From Azolla caroliniana (Eukaryota; Polypodiophyta): a stretch of 64,000 nucleotides of DNA. The notes beneath the pieces were generated by a model. That model did not search any database, had not been told where the DNA came from, and saw only the letters and a program-made list of their open reading frames with translations. Positions 31,562 to 42,850 of this stretch are shown here, piece after piece; positions within the stretch are counted from its first letter, which is position 1; every line of letters begins with the position of its first letter. Where the stretch lies: positions 6,200,001-6,264,000 of the forward strand of contig JBHGNT010000011.1 in NCBI GenBank assembly GCA_043228905.1. The letters are read 5' to 3'. Both the position numbers and the translations under genes were made by a program.

Positions 31562-33135
31562 AGCGAGAGTAGTCATTGATGAAGGTGACGTAGTATCAGT
31601 ATCCATCGATCGTCAACATTTGAGCCGGTCCCCGTACATCCGAATGTATGACGTCGAGAAGTCCTTTGCTTTCGTAGCTTTCCTTCGAGAATGGGAGTCG
31701 ATGTTGTTTGCCAAGTTGGCATGCTTCGTATAGTCGGTCGACTCGTTTCAACTCAAAGGCCGGAAATCCGATTACGACTCCCTTTGATTGCATAACTTAT
31801 AGCCTTTGGAGGTTGATTGGCTGATTCTCGTCTGCCGCAACTCGATGTTCGTCTTGGTTTTGAAACCTTTGGCATACATGGACGATTTCACCTCGTTCGA
31901 ATCGAGAATGAACATTTGACCGTCTCTTCGTCCCTTGGCTATGAGTCGGCCATCTTTGATGAAGCATCCTTTGTTGTTGAAACGAACTTGCATGCCTTGC
32001 TCGATTTGATCGACTGAGACCAAATTCTTTGTTATTGTGGGCATATGAAAGACATTCTTGATCCTATTGTTTTGGTCTTCATTGCCGAATAAAACGTTGC
32101 CGATGTGTGTCGAATGGGATGTGTGGTGTCGTCTCCTGTCTCTATGAAGCCATGTCGATCCAACATTCTTAAGTAATGAAACCACTATTGGTGTGATGTC
32201 ATATGATGAGAGGCATCGGAGTCGACAAACCACACGTCTACTGAGTTTGAGGTGCTTGTGGAGTCGGAGGCTGTCATAGAGTTCGCGCTATGTCTCATTT
32301 CGAATAGTCCACTGTAGTTATCGTATTCGGAGTTGGTGGTGTAGTTTGTGAGTTGTCGGCTTGTCGAAGCCGACTCACTTCTCTTCTTCCGACATTCCTC
32401 TTCACGGTGGCCGATTTTACCACAATAGTTGCAAGTAGTGGGCCACATTTGCCGACCTTGTTAAGTATGGAAGCTCCCCCTTCTTCCGAAGGTTCCTCGA
32501 TGGCTTTCGTCTTGTAGTCGAAGGTTTGAGTTCCCTTCATGAGATGGGTCGAATCGACCTCTTCTACCGCCTCGATCTCGTCGTTGGCCATCATCCAAAT
32601 TCGAAAAGAACATTTGTCCTTTTGACGTCTTGGTCTTGGTTCGGACATGGTTCTCTTCAACCAATAACATTGATTAAAGGTGAAAGAAGGAAGGAGGGTG
32701 TTCCCTCGCCAAGATTGCCATCCTCAACGAGTCGAATCGTTGTGCGAGGCCGCCTAAGCATACTTGAACCATGTCGTCTTCATCGACGTTTATGTTGATG
32801 GAGTCAAGCGAGTCGCAAATGCTCAAGTCCGACACTGACATATCTTTTTGTCGTATTTTGTTCAACTCTTGCCGGAGTTCAAGCTTGCGTGTCGTCGTAT
32901 TGGTGATAGAAGTCTTCTTGAGATTCTTCCACACCTCTTTAGGCGTCTTGGCGTCTCGAATGTGGCTAAGCATGTGATCGTGGACACATGTTGTCAACCA
33001 ATACATGACTCGACTTGTCGCTTGCTCCCATGTTGCGTAATTAGCGTTCTTTGGGTCGTGTCGATTTTCTTGTGGATCGTTGATATAGCTCCAATAACCT
33101 TGGCCGAAAGGTATTGGTTCATCTTGTACTCCCAA
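31562..33135 (-). pseudogene. Element E gag, protease and integrase N-terminus
   Basis: The gag (from 33135) has LTTCVHDHMLSHI, KEVWKNLKK and a RKLELRQELNKIRQKDMSV helix typical of copia gag. The zinc knuckle is CNYCGKIGHREEEC (about 32440-32396). The protease reads VDSDASHHM, with the usual DSGA glycine changed to aspartate. The integrase zinc part is partial (LYEACQLGKQHRLPF), followed by LLDVIHSDVRGP and YVTFINDYSRYT up to the D junction. Several frame changes occur between 32700 and 31790. Confidence 0.85.
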
Positions 33136-33420
33136 GATGAATAATTGTTGCGGTCTAGCTTTTCACTAGGGGCAACGAGCTACCCATTTGTGTGTTCATA
33201 TTGATGTAGTCTCGTCCTCCTTGGCTTTTCTTCCTTTGGTCACATACACGTGCTACGTAGCGGCACTATGGTGGCGAATAATCGGATTTGTTGTCGGCGT
33301 CTTAAACACACAATCACGAAGCGTCGGGTGGGCTTAGTGGATGTTCTAAATCACATGCTCTATTACCATGTTAATAATTAGATAATTAATTAGGCTTAAT
33401 AAGCGACTAATTATGTGCGT
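33136..33420 (-). promoter_or_regulatory. Element E leader, primer-binding site and LTR end
   Basis: On the minus strand TGGTAATAGAGC (33357-33368) is a two-mismatch version of the initiator tRNA-Met site. It directly follows TATTAACA, the LTR end (33369-33420). Element C interrupts the LTR here. Confidence 0.65.
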
Positions 33421-33951
33421 TGTTGTGAAGATTTTCGGCAACGGTGTGAAAATTGCATGGAACGTACAAAATCGAGTGTGGTTCTTCACACACAATATGA
33501 AACAATAATAATTTAAATAAGTTTAATATCTTTGTACAAAAAGATGGAAATCATGACGAGCTTTTGAATGCACTTTGGTACATAACAAACAGACATCTGA
33601 GTGTCAAGTTATGTGGGTATGAAGTTTGCAAAGAAAAAGAGAAAAATAAAAACATAGTGTGAGATATCCCACATAGACAGGACAAATAAGGATCTCAGCA
33701 TATATAAGGAAGAGCAAAAGATATTATCTTTGCGTTAATGTGTGGAGAATAGAAAGGATGAGTTGAATGACTTGACAAATGGATATAACCAAGTTCATTG
33801 ATGATGGCATCCGACGACCTCGCAATGCGGATCGAATTGGGCCAAACCAAATGGATGCAAATCGGACGGATTGGTCGGGTCGGTTATTTGCGGTGCATGG
33901 TGTTTTAAACATATTTGGTCCAAAAGCCTAATAGTATTTTGTACTTTAAAA

Positions 33952-34027
33952 GGGATGTAAGCAAGACTTGAACCTTGAACCTCCAATATAGGAGGCAATA
34001 AACTTATCACTAAGCTATGTCATTTCC
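33952..34027 (-). repeat. tRNA-like SINE head inside the C LTR
   Basis: On the minus strand ATAGCTTAGTGATAAG resembles a pol III A-box and GGTTCAAGTCTTGC matches a B-box (GWTCRANNC) about 40 bases on. The same segment is in the right LTR (about 41032-41107), so it was part of the element before insertion. A functional tRNA fold is not supported. Confidence 0.55.
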
Positions 34028-34233
34028 TTAGAAATGCTTTTCTTATCATTATAGTTTTACATGTAAATTCTCATATTAGAGCTTGATTGAGTGACATGTG
34101 ATGCATGAGCGCCAAATAGCAAACATGCATTCCATACATTGTATGCATGTTTTGTACCCTCACATGCATCATATGCACGGGAGCATCTATAAAAGGGTGG
34201 ATGAAAAAGATCAAAGGGAGCGAGGTATTAATT

Positions 34234-34687
34234 AAGAAATTAAAAGTAAGAAATTCATTATCTAATTAATGTATCAATCTTGTTCTTTAAATCTAAAGTC
34301 AAGAGTTCAATCTTAATCTCTCTCAATCTAAAGTCAAGCATTCTATCATATCTCAATCTCTCTCTCTCAATCTATCTTAAATGCTTTCTCGTTAAAGCTA
34401 GTGCGTACTTCGAGTCCTTCCGGTTTAGAACCCCGACAGTTCTGCCTCACGATCCGCCTCAAGAAATTAAAAGTAAGAAATTCATTATCTAATTAATGTA
34501 TCAATCTTGTTCTTTAAATCTAAAGTCAAGAGTTCAATCTTAATCTCTCTCAATCTAAAGTCAAGCATTCTATCATATCTCAATCTCTCTCTCTCAATCT
34601 ATCTGAAATGCTTTCTCGTTAAAGCTAGTGCGTACTTCGAGTCCTTCCGGTTTAGAACCCCGGCAGTTCCGCCTCACGATCCGCACA
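34234..34687 (+). repeat. 227-bp direct duplication in the 5' LTR of C
   Basis: Both copies begin AAGAAATTAAAAGTAAG and end CACGATCCGC. They differ by only a few bases (for example CCGACAGTTCTG against CCGGCAGTTCCG). Only one copy exists in the 3' LTR, so the duplication arose after insertion. Confidence 0.9.
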
Positions 34688-34870
34688 TAGTGACAGATAT
34701 TCAAGACATAATTAAGTGGTGAACCCAACGTGAAAGAGGCGGCAGGAAGGATCAAATCGAGGATCAACTGATACTTGGAGATGACATCCTCAAGCAACCA
34801 AGCGGGAGAGTACGAAAGGATGATGCTAATTGTCGAACAAATGATGAGATCTTGAGAGTACGATGCGAGC

Positions 34871-36155
34871 GTGGAGAAGGCTGTCGATCGTGTCGTTGAG
34901 CTCGAGGGTCAATTTGATGGAAGGAACATTACGAAGTTCCTTGATGCATACAAAAGGGACATGAATCAAAGGGACGTGTCTGAAGCATGTCAAATCACAA
35001 GCTTCAAGAGAGTAGTCGCATACAACACCCAAAGGCGTGTCATCAAGCTTCAAGAAGGGAAGAATACGTGGTCGGAGTTCAAGAAAGCGATATTAGCAAA
35101 GTTCGCGACAGAAGATTTGTTGAGGATGACTCGGCATGCCTTGATGAAGTGGATAGAAAAGAAGAATAAGAAGATGAGCGCCTCGAGGGTGTATGATGAA
35201 TTCGACCAAATGTTTCGTCGTCTCCTCGCCACAGACCAAGTGCTACTTGAGGAGGACAAAACTTTGTACTTCCTAAAGGCTGTGGATATAAAGGATAGAC
35301 GAGAACTGGGTACTCTCCTCGAAGATGATACCCAAGCGAATGGGCTTGTGGCATACAGGGTCGCAGTGAAGCAAGCATGCAATAGGGTCGACAAGCGTTG
35401 TCAGTGGGTTGATGACACCGACTTGGTGGGATCGACTGTCATGGAGAAAACAAGACAACTGAAAGTAGCTGAGCCACCCAAACAAAGCAGCCTGGAAGAA
35501 AAGAAGATTGATGACGACATCATCGAAGAGCTAGCGGAGAATGCTTTAGATGCGTGTGGTGCGATAGCATGGACCACATGAGAAGGGATTGCGCTAGCCT
35601 TCGAGAGGCGATTCGACAAAATATCGTATACATGGATGACAACATGATGTGCTTGACTGAAACTCGAAGATCCCTGTGGGTGAATTTCGGAAGAGGGGGA
35701 ATGAAGAAATCTATGGAAGATGCTAAGGCGACTCATGTGGATGCGATGCACTATGCTGCAACGACTGGAATTAGAGTCGGAAAAGATAAAAATGAAGCTG
35801 CTAGAACAGGAACAAAGTTTTGGTCTACCGTTTTCGAGTATGAGAAGAAGGGAAAAGTCTCTTCGAACGAGGTAGAGCTTGCGGATCGAAGTGTACAAAG
35901 TATAATCAGATGGTTGGATCTGGTATATGACTACACCATACTCGCGGAAGTGATGTGTGACAACCACGAGGTGTTCGTGGATGAAAAGAGAAAAAGAATG
36001 GAAGGGCAAGATAGCCCACCAAAAAGACACGAAATAAGGAACATGAAGAAGAAAGAAGATGCAGAAGCAACTCGAGCTTTACAAACGGAGGATGGAGACT
36101 CAAGCCAGAAAGAAGAGTCAAGCAAACGAGTCGACCCGTGAAGGTTGGTGTTGAA
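34871..36155 (+). pseudogene. Element C gag
   Basis: Frame 34871-35581 gives the gag core (GQFDGRNITKFLDAYKRDM, TWSEFKKAILAKFATEDLL), then a frame change at about 35560 leads to MWCDSMDHMRRDC, a zinc knuckle whose histidine spacing is kept but whose first cysteine context is altered (CDSMDHMRRDC). The frame goes on to 36141 with a charged linker. It corresponds block by block to gag of D. Confidence 0.85.
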
Positions 36156-36911
36156 GACCCCGCTCGGAAGACAAGAACTATGCCTACCTATAAGCTAAGG
36201 TCGGACATAGAGCAGACGACAGCCTTGAATAAGATTCCCGAGGAACGTGTTCTTGATAGCCACGTCACTTTGTCCTTGAGGGAATTACTCGGCATTATGA
36301 AGGAGTTCCATGACACGATCATGGACCTTGTAAAGAGAAAACGGCAACAATCGGACGAGGAAGAAGAGAAGCCACAAAAAGAAAAAAGAAATGCCATAAC
36401 GATGGCAAGGGACGAAGTCGGTGAAGATATGGTGGACAACCACTATACTCGACCTCATTGGGCATGAGCGACAACGGAGATGCCGGTGAAGATCGGGGAG
36501 AAGAAAGAGACCGTGGTAGCCTTGATCGACCATGGCTCCGAAATCAACCTTATGTCAACTGAAGTCTACAGGAAGGGAAGATGGCCCATAAATACAAATC
36601 ATGGGTGGAAGATCCGTGCTGCTCCGAAAGCTACCAAAGACTTGTATGGGGCATGTCTTAACATCCCCATCACGATTGGCGATGTCGAGATAGATCAACA
36701 TTTTTTTGTTCAAAACTCGGCGTCCCATCCCATCATTCTTGGGCAACCGTATATAACATCATCACGGATGGAAACCAAAGTGTTCGACAATGGTGCGACA
36801 TTTGCTCGAGTAAGGAGTCTTGATGGGAAGAAGGACATACAATTCTTGATTGTACGTGTCAACCATGAAAGGAATCAGGATTGTCTTGGAGAAGATGCTT
36901 CGGATTTTTAG
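36138..36911 (+). pseudogene. Element C protease
   Basis: After a helical leader (LSLRELLGIMKEFHDTIMDLVKRK) and a TGA at 36466 the frame opens again at 36480 with VALIDHGSEINLMS, then GDVEIDQHFFVQ and HPIILGQPYI. The DHGS loop replaces DSGA or DTGA, as in D. Confidence 0.85.
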
Positions 36912-38229
36912 AGCGGACTATTGAAGCATGGGGCACAAATAGTCTGAGCAATCACAAGTCCCCACAAGAAAATAGAGCGCGTGGATTGCAAGGAGAAGCA
37001 ACATGTGTCACACCTAGTGGCACATGTAAACTAGTACTACCTGACAAGAAGGACAAGCGTCGGATACAAGACTTCGAGAAGATGCTGAAAGAAGAAAACA
37101 TAATAGAAGAAGAAGAGTTCGTGACTCATATTATGGAAGAAGCCCCATTTAACGACACCATCGGCGAAATCGAGGAAGTCGTGGACTTGAGCTATCTTCA
37201 CGATCAACACGTGATTTCGGTTAACTCCATCAACATGTACGCTATCATCGATGAATATCATCGAAACATCTTGATGAAGGAAGCTGGCATCAACACAAAA
37301 TATAAAACGATGGATAAGAAAATCAAGCTAGTTGTGGTTCCGCTACCAGAAGATAGCTGGCAAAAGATGAAGGAAGTCGCTAACAATCCAAGCTTAAGAG
37401 ATCCGAAGACAATAGGTCATGTCTTCACCGAAGAGACGAAGGGAAAGCTATGAGTTGGAAGGGAGGATTTCCTCCTCCTTGAAGAAGAGTGAATGTTTCG
37501 CAACATGCTTGAGAGACAATGGAAGGCTTTCGCATTTTTCCCACAAGAAATCGGATGTGTTGATCCAAGGACGATAGAGCCGATGGTGATCTTCACGGTG
37601 CCGCACGTACCTTGGAATTTGAAACCGATACCGGTTTCGAGAGCACACCTACCGAAGCTGATCGAGCTCTTAAAGGAGAAGGTGAATATGGGAATTCTAG
37701 AATCGTCGAATGCTCCTTATTCTAATAGGTGGTTCACGATGCTGAAGAAGAATGTATCATTGCGATTCATCCAAGATCTGTCAACAAGGTGACAATTCAG
37801 AATGTTGGAATCGGTCCAAGGGTGGACGAATTTGTCGAAGCGTTTGCGGGGCGGTCCATCTACTCCATTGGTGATCTCTACTCTGGATACGACCAATTCC
37901 AGTTGGCGATCGACAGTCGTGACATTACAACCATGAGGACTCCAATTGGGTTCGTGCGGATGCGTACCTTACCTCAAGGTGCAATGAACTCAGTGGCTCG
38001 TATGGTGAATGCCATGAACAAGGTCTTGAAGGATTGCATCCCGGACATCATGATGCCGTTCTTGGATGATATTCCGATAAAAGGATGTTCGGATGAGGAG
38101 AAAGATGAATCGAAAGATAAGGAAGGGTGTAGAAAATTCGTCGCAGATCATATGAAAGATTGTGAGAAGGTGCTCCAAAGGCTCGAAGATGCGAATTTGA
38201 CATTTTTGGGAGAAAAAAATCCACATTAG
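36881..38229 (+). pseudogene. Element C RT
   Basis: The frames are broken by stops at about 37453 and 37790. Readable blocks are YKTMDKKIKLVVVPLPEDS, PHVPWNLKPIPVSRAHLPKL, SIYSIGDLYSGYDQFQLAI, TPIGFVRMRTLPQGAMNSVARM and PFLDDIPIKGC, where FLDD holds the two catalytic aspartates. The DLYSGYDQ and FLDDIPIKG wording differs from the usual plant gypsy pattern ([17 protein letters not shown]). It is closer to what I know from fungal gypsy-like elements; this is from memory and not proven. Confidence 0.85.
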
Positions 38230-40394
38230 GGCAAAACCAGAGATCTTGGTGGTAGGTCACTTGTGCGGAGCATACGGCCGGAAGCCTTCACCATCCAAGA
38301 TGAACACGATCTAGGATATGAAAGAAGAATGTGTAAACCAAACGGAGGTTCAAAGGTTTCTTGGAGCATGCATGTTTTATCATATCTGGATTCCGCACTA
38401 CGCTCATGTTGTCGATCCTTTATATGGATTGCTAAAGAAAAGAATGAAGTTTGAATGGTGAGACGAGCACACAAACGCAATGTGAAGAATGAAGAAACTA
38501 CTTCTTGAAGCTCCAACACTAAGAAAGGCCGACTATACCGAAGGGAAGCCGATTTATGTGAGTGTATATACGAGCCCAACCAGAATTGGGTGGGTCATCA
38601 ACCAAGAAGGAGAAAATAATGCGCGGTATGCCATCCAGTTCGGAGCAAAGGTTCTCAGCAAATGACAACAAAGATACGCCCAAGTCAAGCGAGAACTTTG
38701 GGGTATTGTGTTGATAGTGAAGACGGACAAAGACTACCTGATCGGGTCGGAAGTAATAATTGAGACACATTTTCTCCCAATCCTCGGGATGATCTCAAGA
38801 TGTGCAACACCATATCTAGCTATGCTAAGGTGGATCGACTATATCAAGTCTTTAAACCTAGAGATCCACCATATTGCAGGGAAGAAGAACGTCATGGCTG
38901 ACATGCTGTCGAGGGCAAGATTTGAGAATGAAAGTGACATAATTTCGGAAGATGAAGGCGTCACCCTCGACTTCTTCAAGATGGCTCGACTATCGGCGGA
39001 AGACAAGGACATGCTAACCCTCCACGCCTTCAACGAGGACAAGTACGAAGGAGAGTGGTTACCGATCGGCCGATTCCTAAACACAATGACGGCGGATGCT
39101 TCGTTGACGAAGGAGGAGGCCCTACGAATCCGGAAGAAAGCTTACCAATACTTCTTGAAGGGAGGCTTCCTTTGGCGACACCCATAAAGAAGGACAGGAA
39201 TACCACGTCAAGTGGTGGTGAAGAAAGAAGAGCAAGTGACGTTAATGAACGAATTCCACAAGAGTGCCTGGGCAGGTCATAGAGGAACATGGGCGACGTT
39301 TGAGAAGTTGAAGGATAAGTACTGGTGGCCAAGCATGTACAAAGATGTACTCCATTTTGTGTCCACATGCGAAACATGCCAACTACATTCGAATATACAT
39401 CATCGTGATGAGCTACGACCAACATACCCGCTCACCATACACTTCAAATGGATGGTGGATTTGGTCTAAATGCCAATGGGAGTGGGACAAATGAAGTACT
39501 TAGCTCTGGGAAGAGAAGACTTGACAAATCAAGTGGAAGGACGAGCCTTGACAAATAAGACGACTTCGGCTGTTTGCAAATTTCTACTCGAAGAGGTTGT
39601 CTGCTGATACGGATGTGTGGGAAAGATAGTCGCCGACCGAGGGGAGTTGGAAGCACACAAAGAAACAGAGCTTTTCGAACGACTAGGCGTGAAGCTCTCC
39701 CTCACGACTGCCTACAATCCAGAAGCGAATGGGAAGATCGAGCGAGGGCATGGACCTATCATCAAAGCCATTGTACGAGCATGCAACGGTCGAGTTGGAA
39801 AATTGGCCACGACTATTGCCCTATGCCTTGTGGGCTGACAGAACGACACACAGCTCGGTGACAAGGGATATGCCAACAGAGCTTATGTATGGACAAAAGC
39901 CAGTAATGCCCATCGAAAGGACGACCGCCTCATGGGTAGCAATACCATGGGAGAACGAGATGAGTCGAGAAGAGTTATTAGCGGCATGGATAAGGCAACT
40001 TGAAAGAAAACCTAAAGATCTAGAAAAAGCGCGAAAGATAATGGAGGCATCCCAAGTGAAGAACGAAATTCGGTTCGACAAGACGCATCGACTGCGTCCC
40101 AAGAAGATCGAAGAAGGAGATTGGGTATTGGTCTAAGACAACAACCTTGACAATCAACACAGTACAACAAGAAAGTTCGCAAGAAGATGGTTCGGACCAT
40201 ATGTGGTGACAAGTGCCAACGATAATGCCACATACCACCTTCCGGAGCTAGATGGATCAAGGTTGGCCGTACCCATTGCGGGGAAAAGAGTAAAGATTTT
40301 CAAGAAAAGACAAGACGAGGATCTTGACCTCGATCACCTCAACGATGAAGATAATAGGACGGATATGAATGAGGAAGTGGAAGAATCTAATTGA
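38230..40394 (+). pseudogene. Element C RNase H and integrase
   Basis: RNase H blocks (SVYTSPTRIGWVINQEGE, ETHFLPILGM, KKNVMADMLSRARFE) end at about 38930. The integrase zinc region reads FHKSAWAGHRGTW and CETCQLH, and the core has MVDLV, VADRGELEAHKE and NGKIERGHG. The tail carries a GPYVVTSAND patch. Stops occur at about 38220, 39186, 39468, 39605 and 40135. The domain order is intact, but no frame is functional. Confidence 0.85.
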
Positions 40395-40466
40395 TCACCG
40401 TAGCCAAAATCTCGCACTCTCTCTTCTTCGCACGTACTGGAGGACGTGCGGTTTGGTGGGGGTGGA

Positions 40467-41558
40467 TGTCATGAAGATTTTCGGCAACAGTGTGAAAATT
40501 GCATGGAACGTACAAAATCGAGTGTGGTTCTTCACACACAATATGAAACAATAATAATTTTAATAATTTTAATAATTTTAATATCTTTGTACAAAAAGAT
40601 GGAAATCATGAAGAGCTTTTGAATGCACTTTGGTACATAACAAACAGACATCTGAGTGTCAAGTTATGTGGGTATGAAGTTTGCAAAGAAAAAGAGAAAA
40701 ATAAAAAAATTGTGAGATATCCCACATAGACAGGACAAATAAGGATCTCAGCATATATAAGGAAGAGCAAAAGATATTATCTTTGTGTCTATGTGTGGAG
40801 AATAGAAAGGATGAGTTGAATGACTTGACAAATGGATGTAGCCAAGTTCATTGTTGACGGCATCCGGTGACGGATGGTGACAGAACCGATGACCTCGCGA
40901 TGCGGATCGAACTGGGCCAAACCGAATGGATGCAAATCGGACGGATTGGTCGGGTCGGTTATTTGCGGTGCATGGTGTTTTAAAGATATTTGGTCCAAAA
41001 GCCTAATAGTATTTTGTGCTTTAAAAGGGATGTAAGCAAGACTTGAACCTTGAACCTCCAATATAGGAGGCAATAGACTTATCACTAGGCTATGTCATTT
41101 CCTTAGAAATATTTTTCTTATCATTATAGTTTTACATGTAAATTCTCATATTAGAGCTTGATTGAGTGACATGTGATGCATGAGCGCCAAATGGCAAACA
41201 TGCATTCCATACATTGTATGCATGTCTTGTACCCTCACATGCATCATATGCATGGGAGCATCTATAAAAGGGTGGATGAAAAAGATCAAAGGGAGCGAGG
41301 TATTAATTAAGAAATTAAAAGTAAGAAATTCGTTATCTAATTGATGTATCAATCTTGTTCTTTAAATCTAAAGTCAAGAGTTCAATCTTAATCTCTCTCA
41401 ATCTAAAGTCAAGCGTTCTATCTTATCTCAATCTCTCTCTCTCTCAATCTATCTTAAATGCTTTCTTGCTAAAGCTAGTGCGTACTTCGAGTCCTTCCGG
41501 TTTAGAACCCCGGCGGTTCCGCCTCACGATCCGCATATAGTGACGGATCTTCATGACA
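40467..41558 (+). repeat. 3' LTR of element C (1092 bp)
   Basis: It starts TGTCATGAAGAT after GGTGGGGGTGGA and ends ATCTTCATGACA. The TATA box CTATAAAAGGG at about 41261 matches the left LTR. An insertion (GTGACGGATGGTGACAGAAC type) near 40870 and single-base changes separate the two LTRs. Confidence 0.92.
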
Positions 41559-41939
41559 ACGTAGTTAAGCAGCGGAAGGTTATGTGATATGTGTGTGAGA
41601 GGAAGATAGAGGAAGATATAGTTATGAACAATAATGTAAATGGCAGATGATTAACGAGAGTGTATATTAAAAAGCATCATCAAATACAAAAATACCCACA
41701 ATGAGGTATATATACATCTCTTGTGCAAAGGTGCACATGTGTGAGTAGAATATAGGTACAAAGGTGTAAGTCCTATATTAAATGAACATGGGAGTGGAGG
41801 ATATATAAAATACCCACTCAAGTAAAAAATCTTATTTAAGACTTTAAGGTCAACACATTAACTAGATTCTATCTAGGTAACTACTAAGTTACATGTGTTG
41901 AGTAAGTAACTAAATCTAGTTGAGCTTGATATCTCAACA
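41559..41939 (-). repeat. 5' LTR of element E, outer part
   Basis: On the minus strand it starts TGTTGAGATATCAAG at 41939. TATATATACC on the minus strand near 41710 is a possible TATA box. It continues across element C into 33420-33369, for about 430 bases in all. Confidence 0.65.
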
Positions 41940-42322
41940 AATATCCTATAATATTACTATTAGAAAGATAGGAATGTAGGCCCTGACGACCCGTTGGCTT
42001 CCAGCCGATCCTTCAGCCAGTTCGGCCTTTCAACCTTTAGCCGATTCGGCTCATGTTGAGCTTGCCAACACTCCCCCTCAAGTTGAACTTGAGGTTCCAA
42101 CTGTCTGATCCATGCGATTCTTCATTCCAACTCCTCCTGCTAGTTCGCCTTATGGCACATGCTCCACTACCCGTCTGGTCCAATCGGCATTGGTTCAGCC
42201 AACTAACTGGTCTATTGTGCTAGTCTGATATAGCAACCCATGGTCCCTAGTGTCACTAACATATCTCAATATCCTATGCGTGCACTAAAGATGTTTGATT
42301 GTTGGTTTTGACATGAACCGAC
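41940..42322 (-). pseudogene. Element J: copia RT/RNase H end, polypurine tract and LTR start
   Basis: The minus strand from 42322 reads RFMSKPTIKHL, CTHRILRYV, DHGLLYQTS and NADWTRR, the conserved connection between copia RT and RNase H, with stops. TTGAGGGGGAG is the polypurine tract and TGTTGGCAAGCTC at about 42070 starts an LTR that is cut at 41940 by E. F interrupts the coding part at 42323. Confidence 0.8.
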
Positions 42323-42732
42323 TGTTGAGAAACAAGCTCAACAAAGGTATGTGATGCATATTGATAAGTGAGATATTCTATAGTAGCTAACAGGAAATTA
42401 GCTTCTAATGGACATAAAGGTAAAACAACTATTTAGCTATCTACAACTATTTAGCTATGCACAACTAACAAGCTAGTCACAACTAATTAACTGCATATGT
42501 AAGTCACTTATAACTTAGGCAAACAAGTAGGAGAAAGAGTGTAGTTGTAAGAGAAGAAGAAACAGACGAGAGGTTCTCTCTGTGTAATGAAATAGAAGCT
42601 TTTGGTTTTGGTAAAGTGGTAAGTCTCCTTCCCCCTTCCTTTTCTGTCTTGAGCATATTAAACGATCCAGCACATCACGATCCGTTGTGCACAAAGAAGA
42701 GCCGGAGCGCCTTCGTAACATGGTATCAGAGC
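42323..42732 (+). repeat. 5' LTR and primer-binding site of element F
   Basis: The boundaries are fixed by TG and CA ends and by TGGTATCAGAGC immediately after the LTR. No second LTR copy is in the window. Confidence 0.85.
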
Positions 42733-42850
42733 AGAGTTGCTCGTAAAGAGGAACAATACAAATCTGCAAAGTTTGTTTTTGGTTGTTGATCTGAATCAAA
42801 AAGTTGTTTGTGAAGTTAAACGTAGCAAAAGCCCTAATTTGAAAGAGAGA

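Larger units (their letters stand above)
33421..34708 (+). repeat. 5' LTR of element C (1288 bp, with internal duplication)
   Basis: It starts TGTTGTGAAG, two transitions away from the right LTR. A TATA box CTATAAAAGGG lies at about 34190. A 227-bp direct duplication (34234-34460 and 34461-34687) is absent from the right LTR. A possible primer-binding site TGGTGAACCCAACG begins at about 34717. Confidence 0.9.
33421..41558 (+). mobile_element. Element C: Ty3/gypsy retrotransposon inserted in the LTR of E
   Basis: It has two LTRs (33421-34708 and 40467-41558), a polypurine tract GGTGGGGGTGGA just before the right LTR, and degraded gag-protease-RT-RNase H-integrase in between. The right LTR has perfect 12-base inverted ends (TGTCATGAAGAT and ATCTTCATGACA). 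The flanks TGCGT and ACGTA share CGT but are not a clean 5-bp duplication, in keeping with age. It is the plus-strand relative of element D. Confidence 0.9.
26000..41939 (-). mobile_element. Element E: old minus-strand Ty1/copia element carrying D and C
   Basis: The parts, in the minus sense, are a 5' LTR split by C (41939-41559 and 33420-33369), a primer-binding site next to it, gag, zinc knuckle, protease and integrase start (33135-31562), then D, then the RT leader fragment and polypurine tract (26575-26298), and a 3' LTR from 26297. That these belong to one element is inferred from order, sense and LTR similarity. The two LTR starts agree over about 135 bases and then differ. Confidence 0.55.

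Noticed and set aside
33952-34027. Functional tRNA gene
   Set aside because: Box-like words exist, but acceptor and anticodon stems do not pair well, and the segment is duplicated with the LTRs of element C.
33416-41563. TGCGT and ACGTA as the target duplication of element C
   Set aside because: They share only CGT in shifted register; an exact duplication is not present, so none is claimed.
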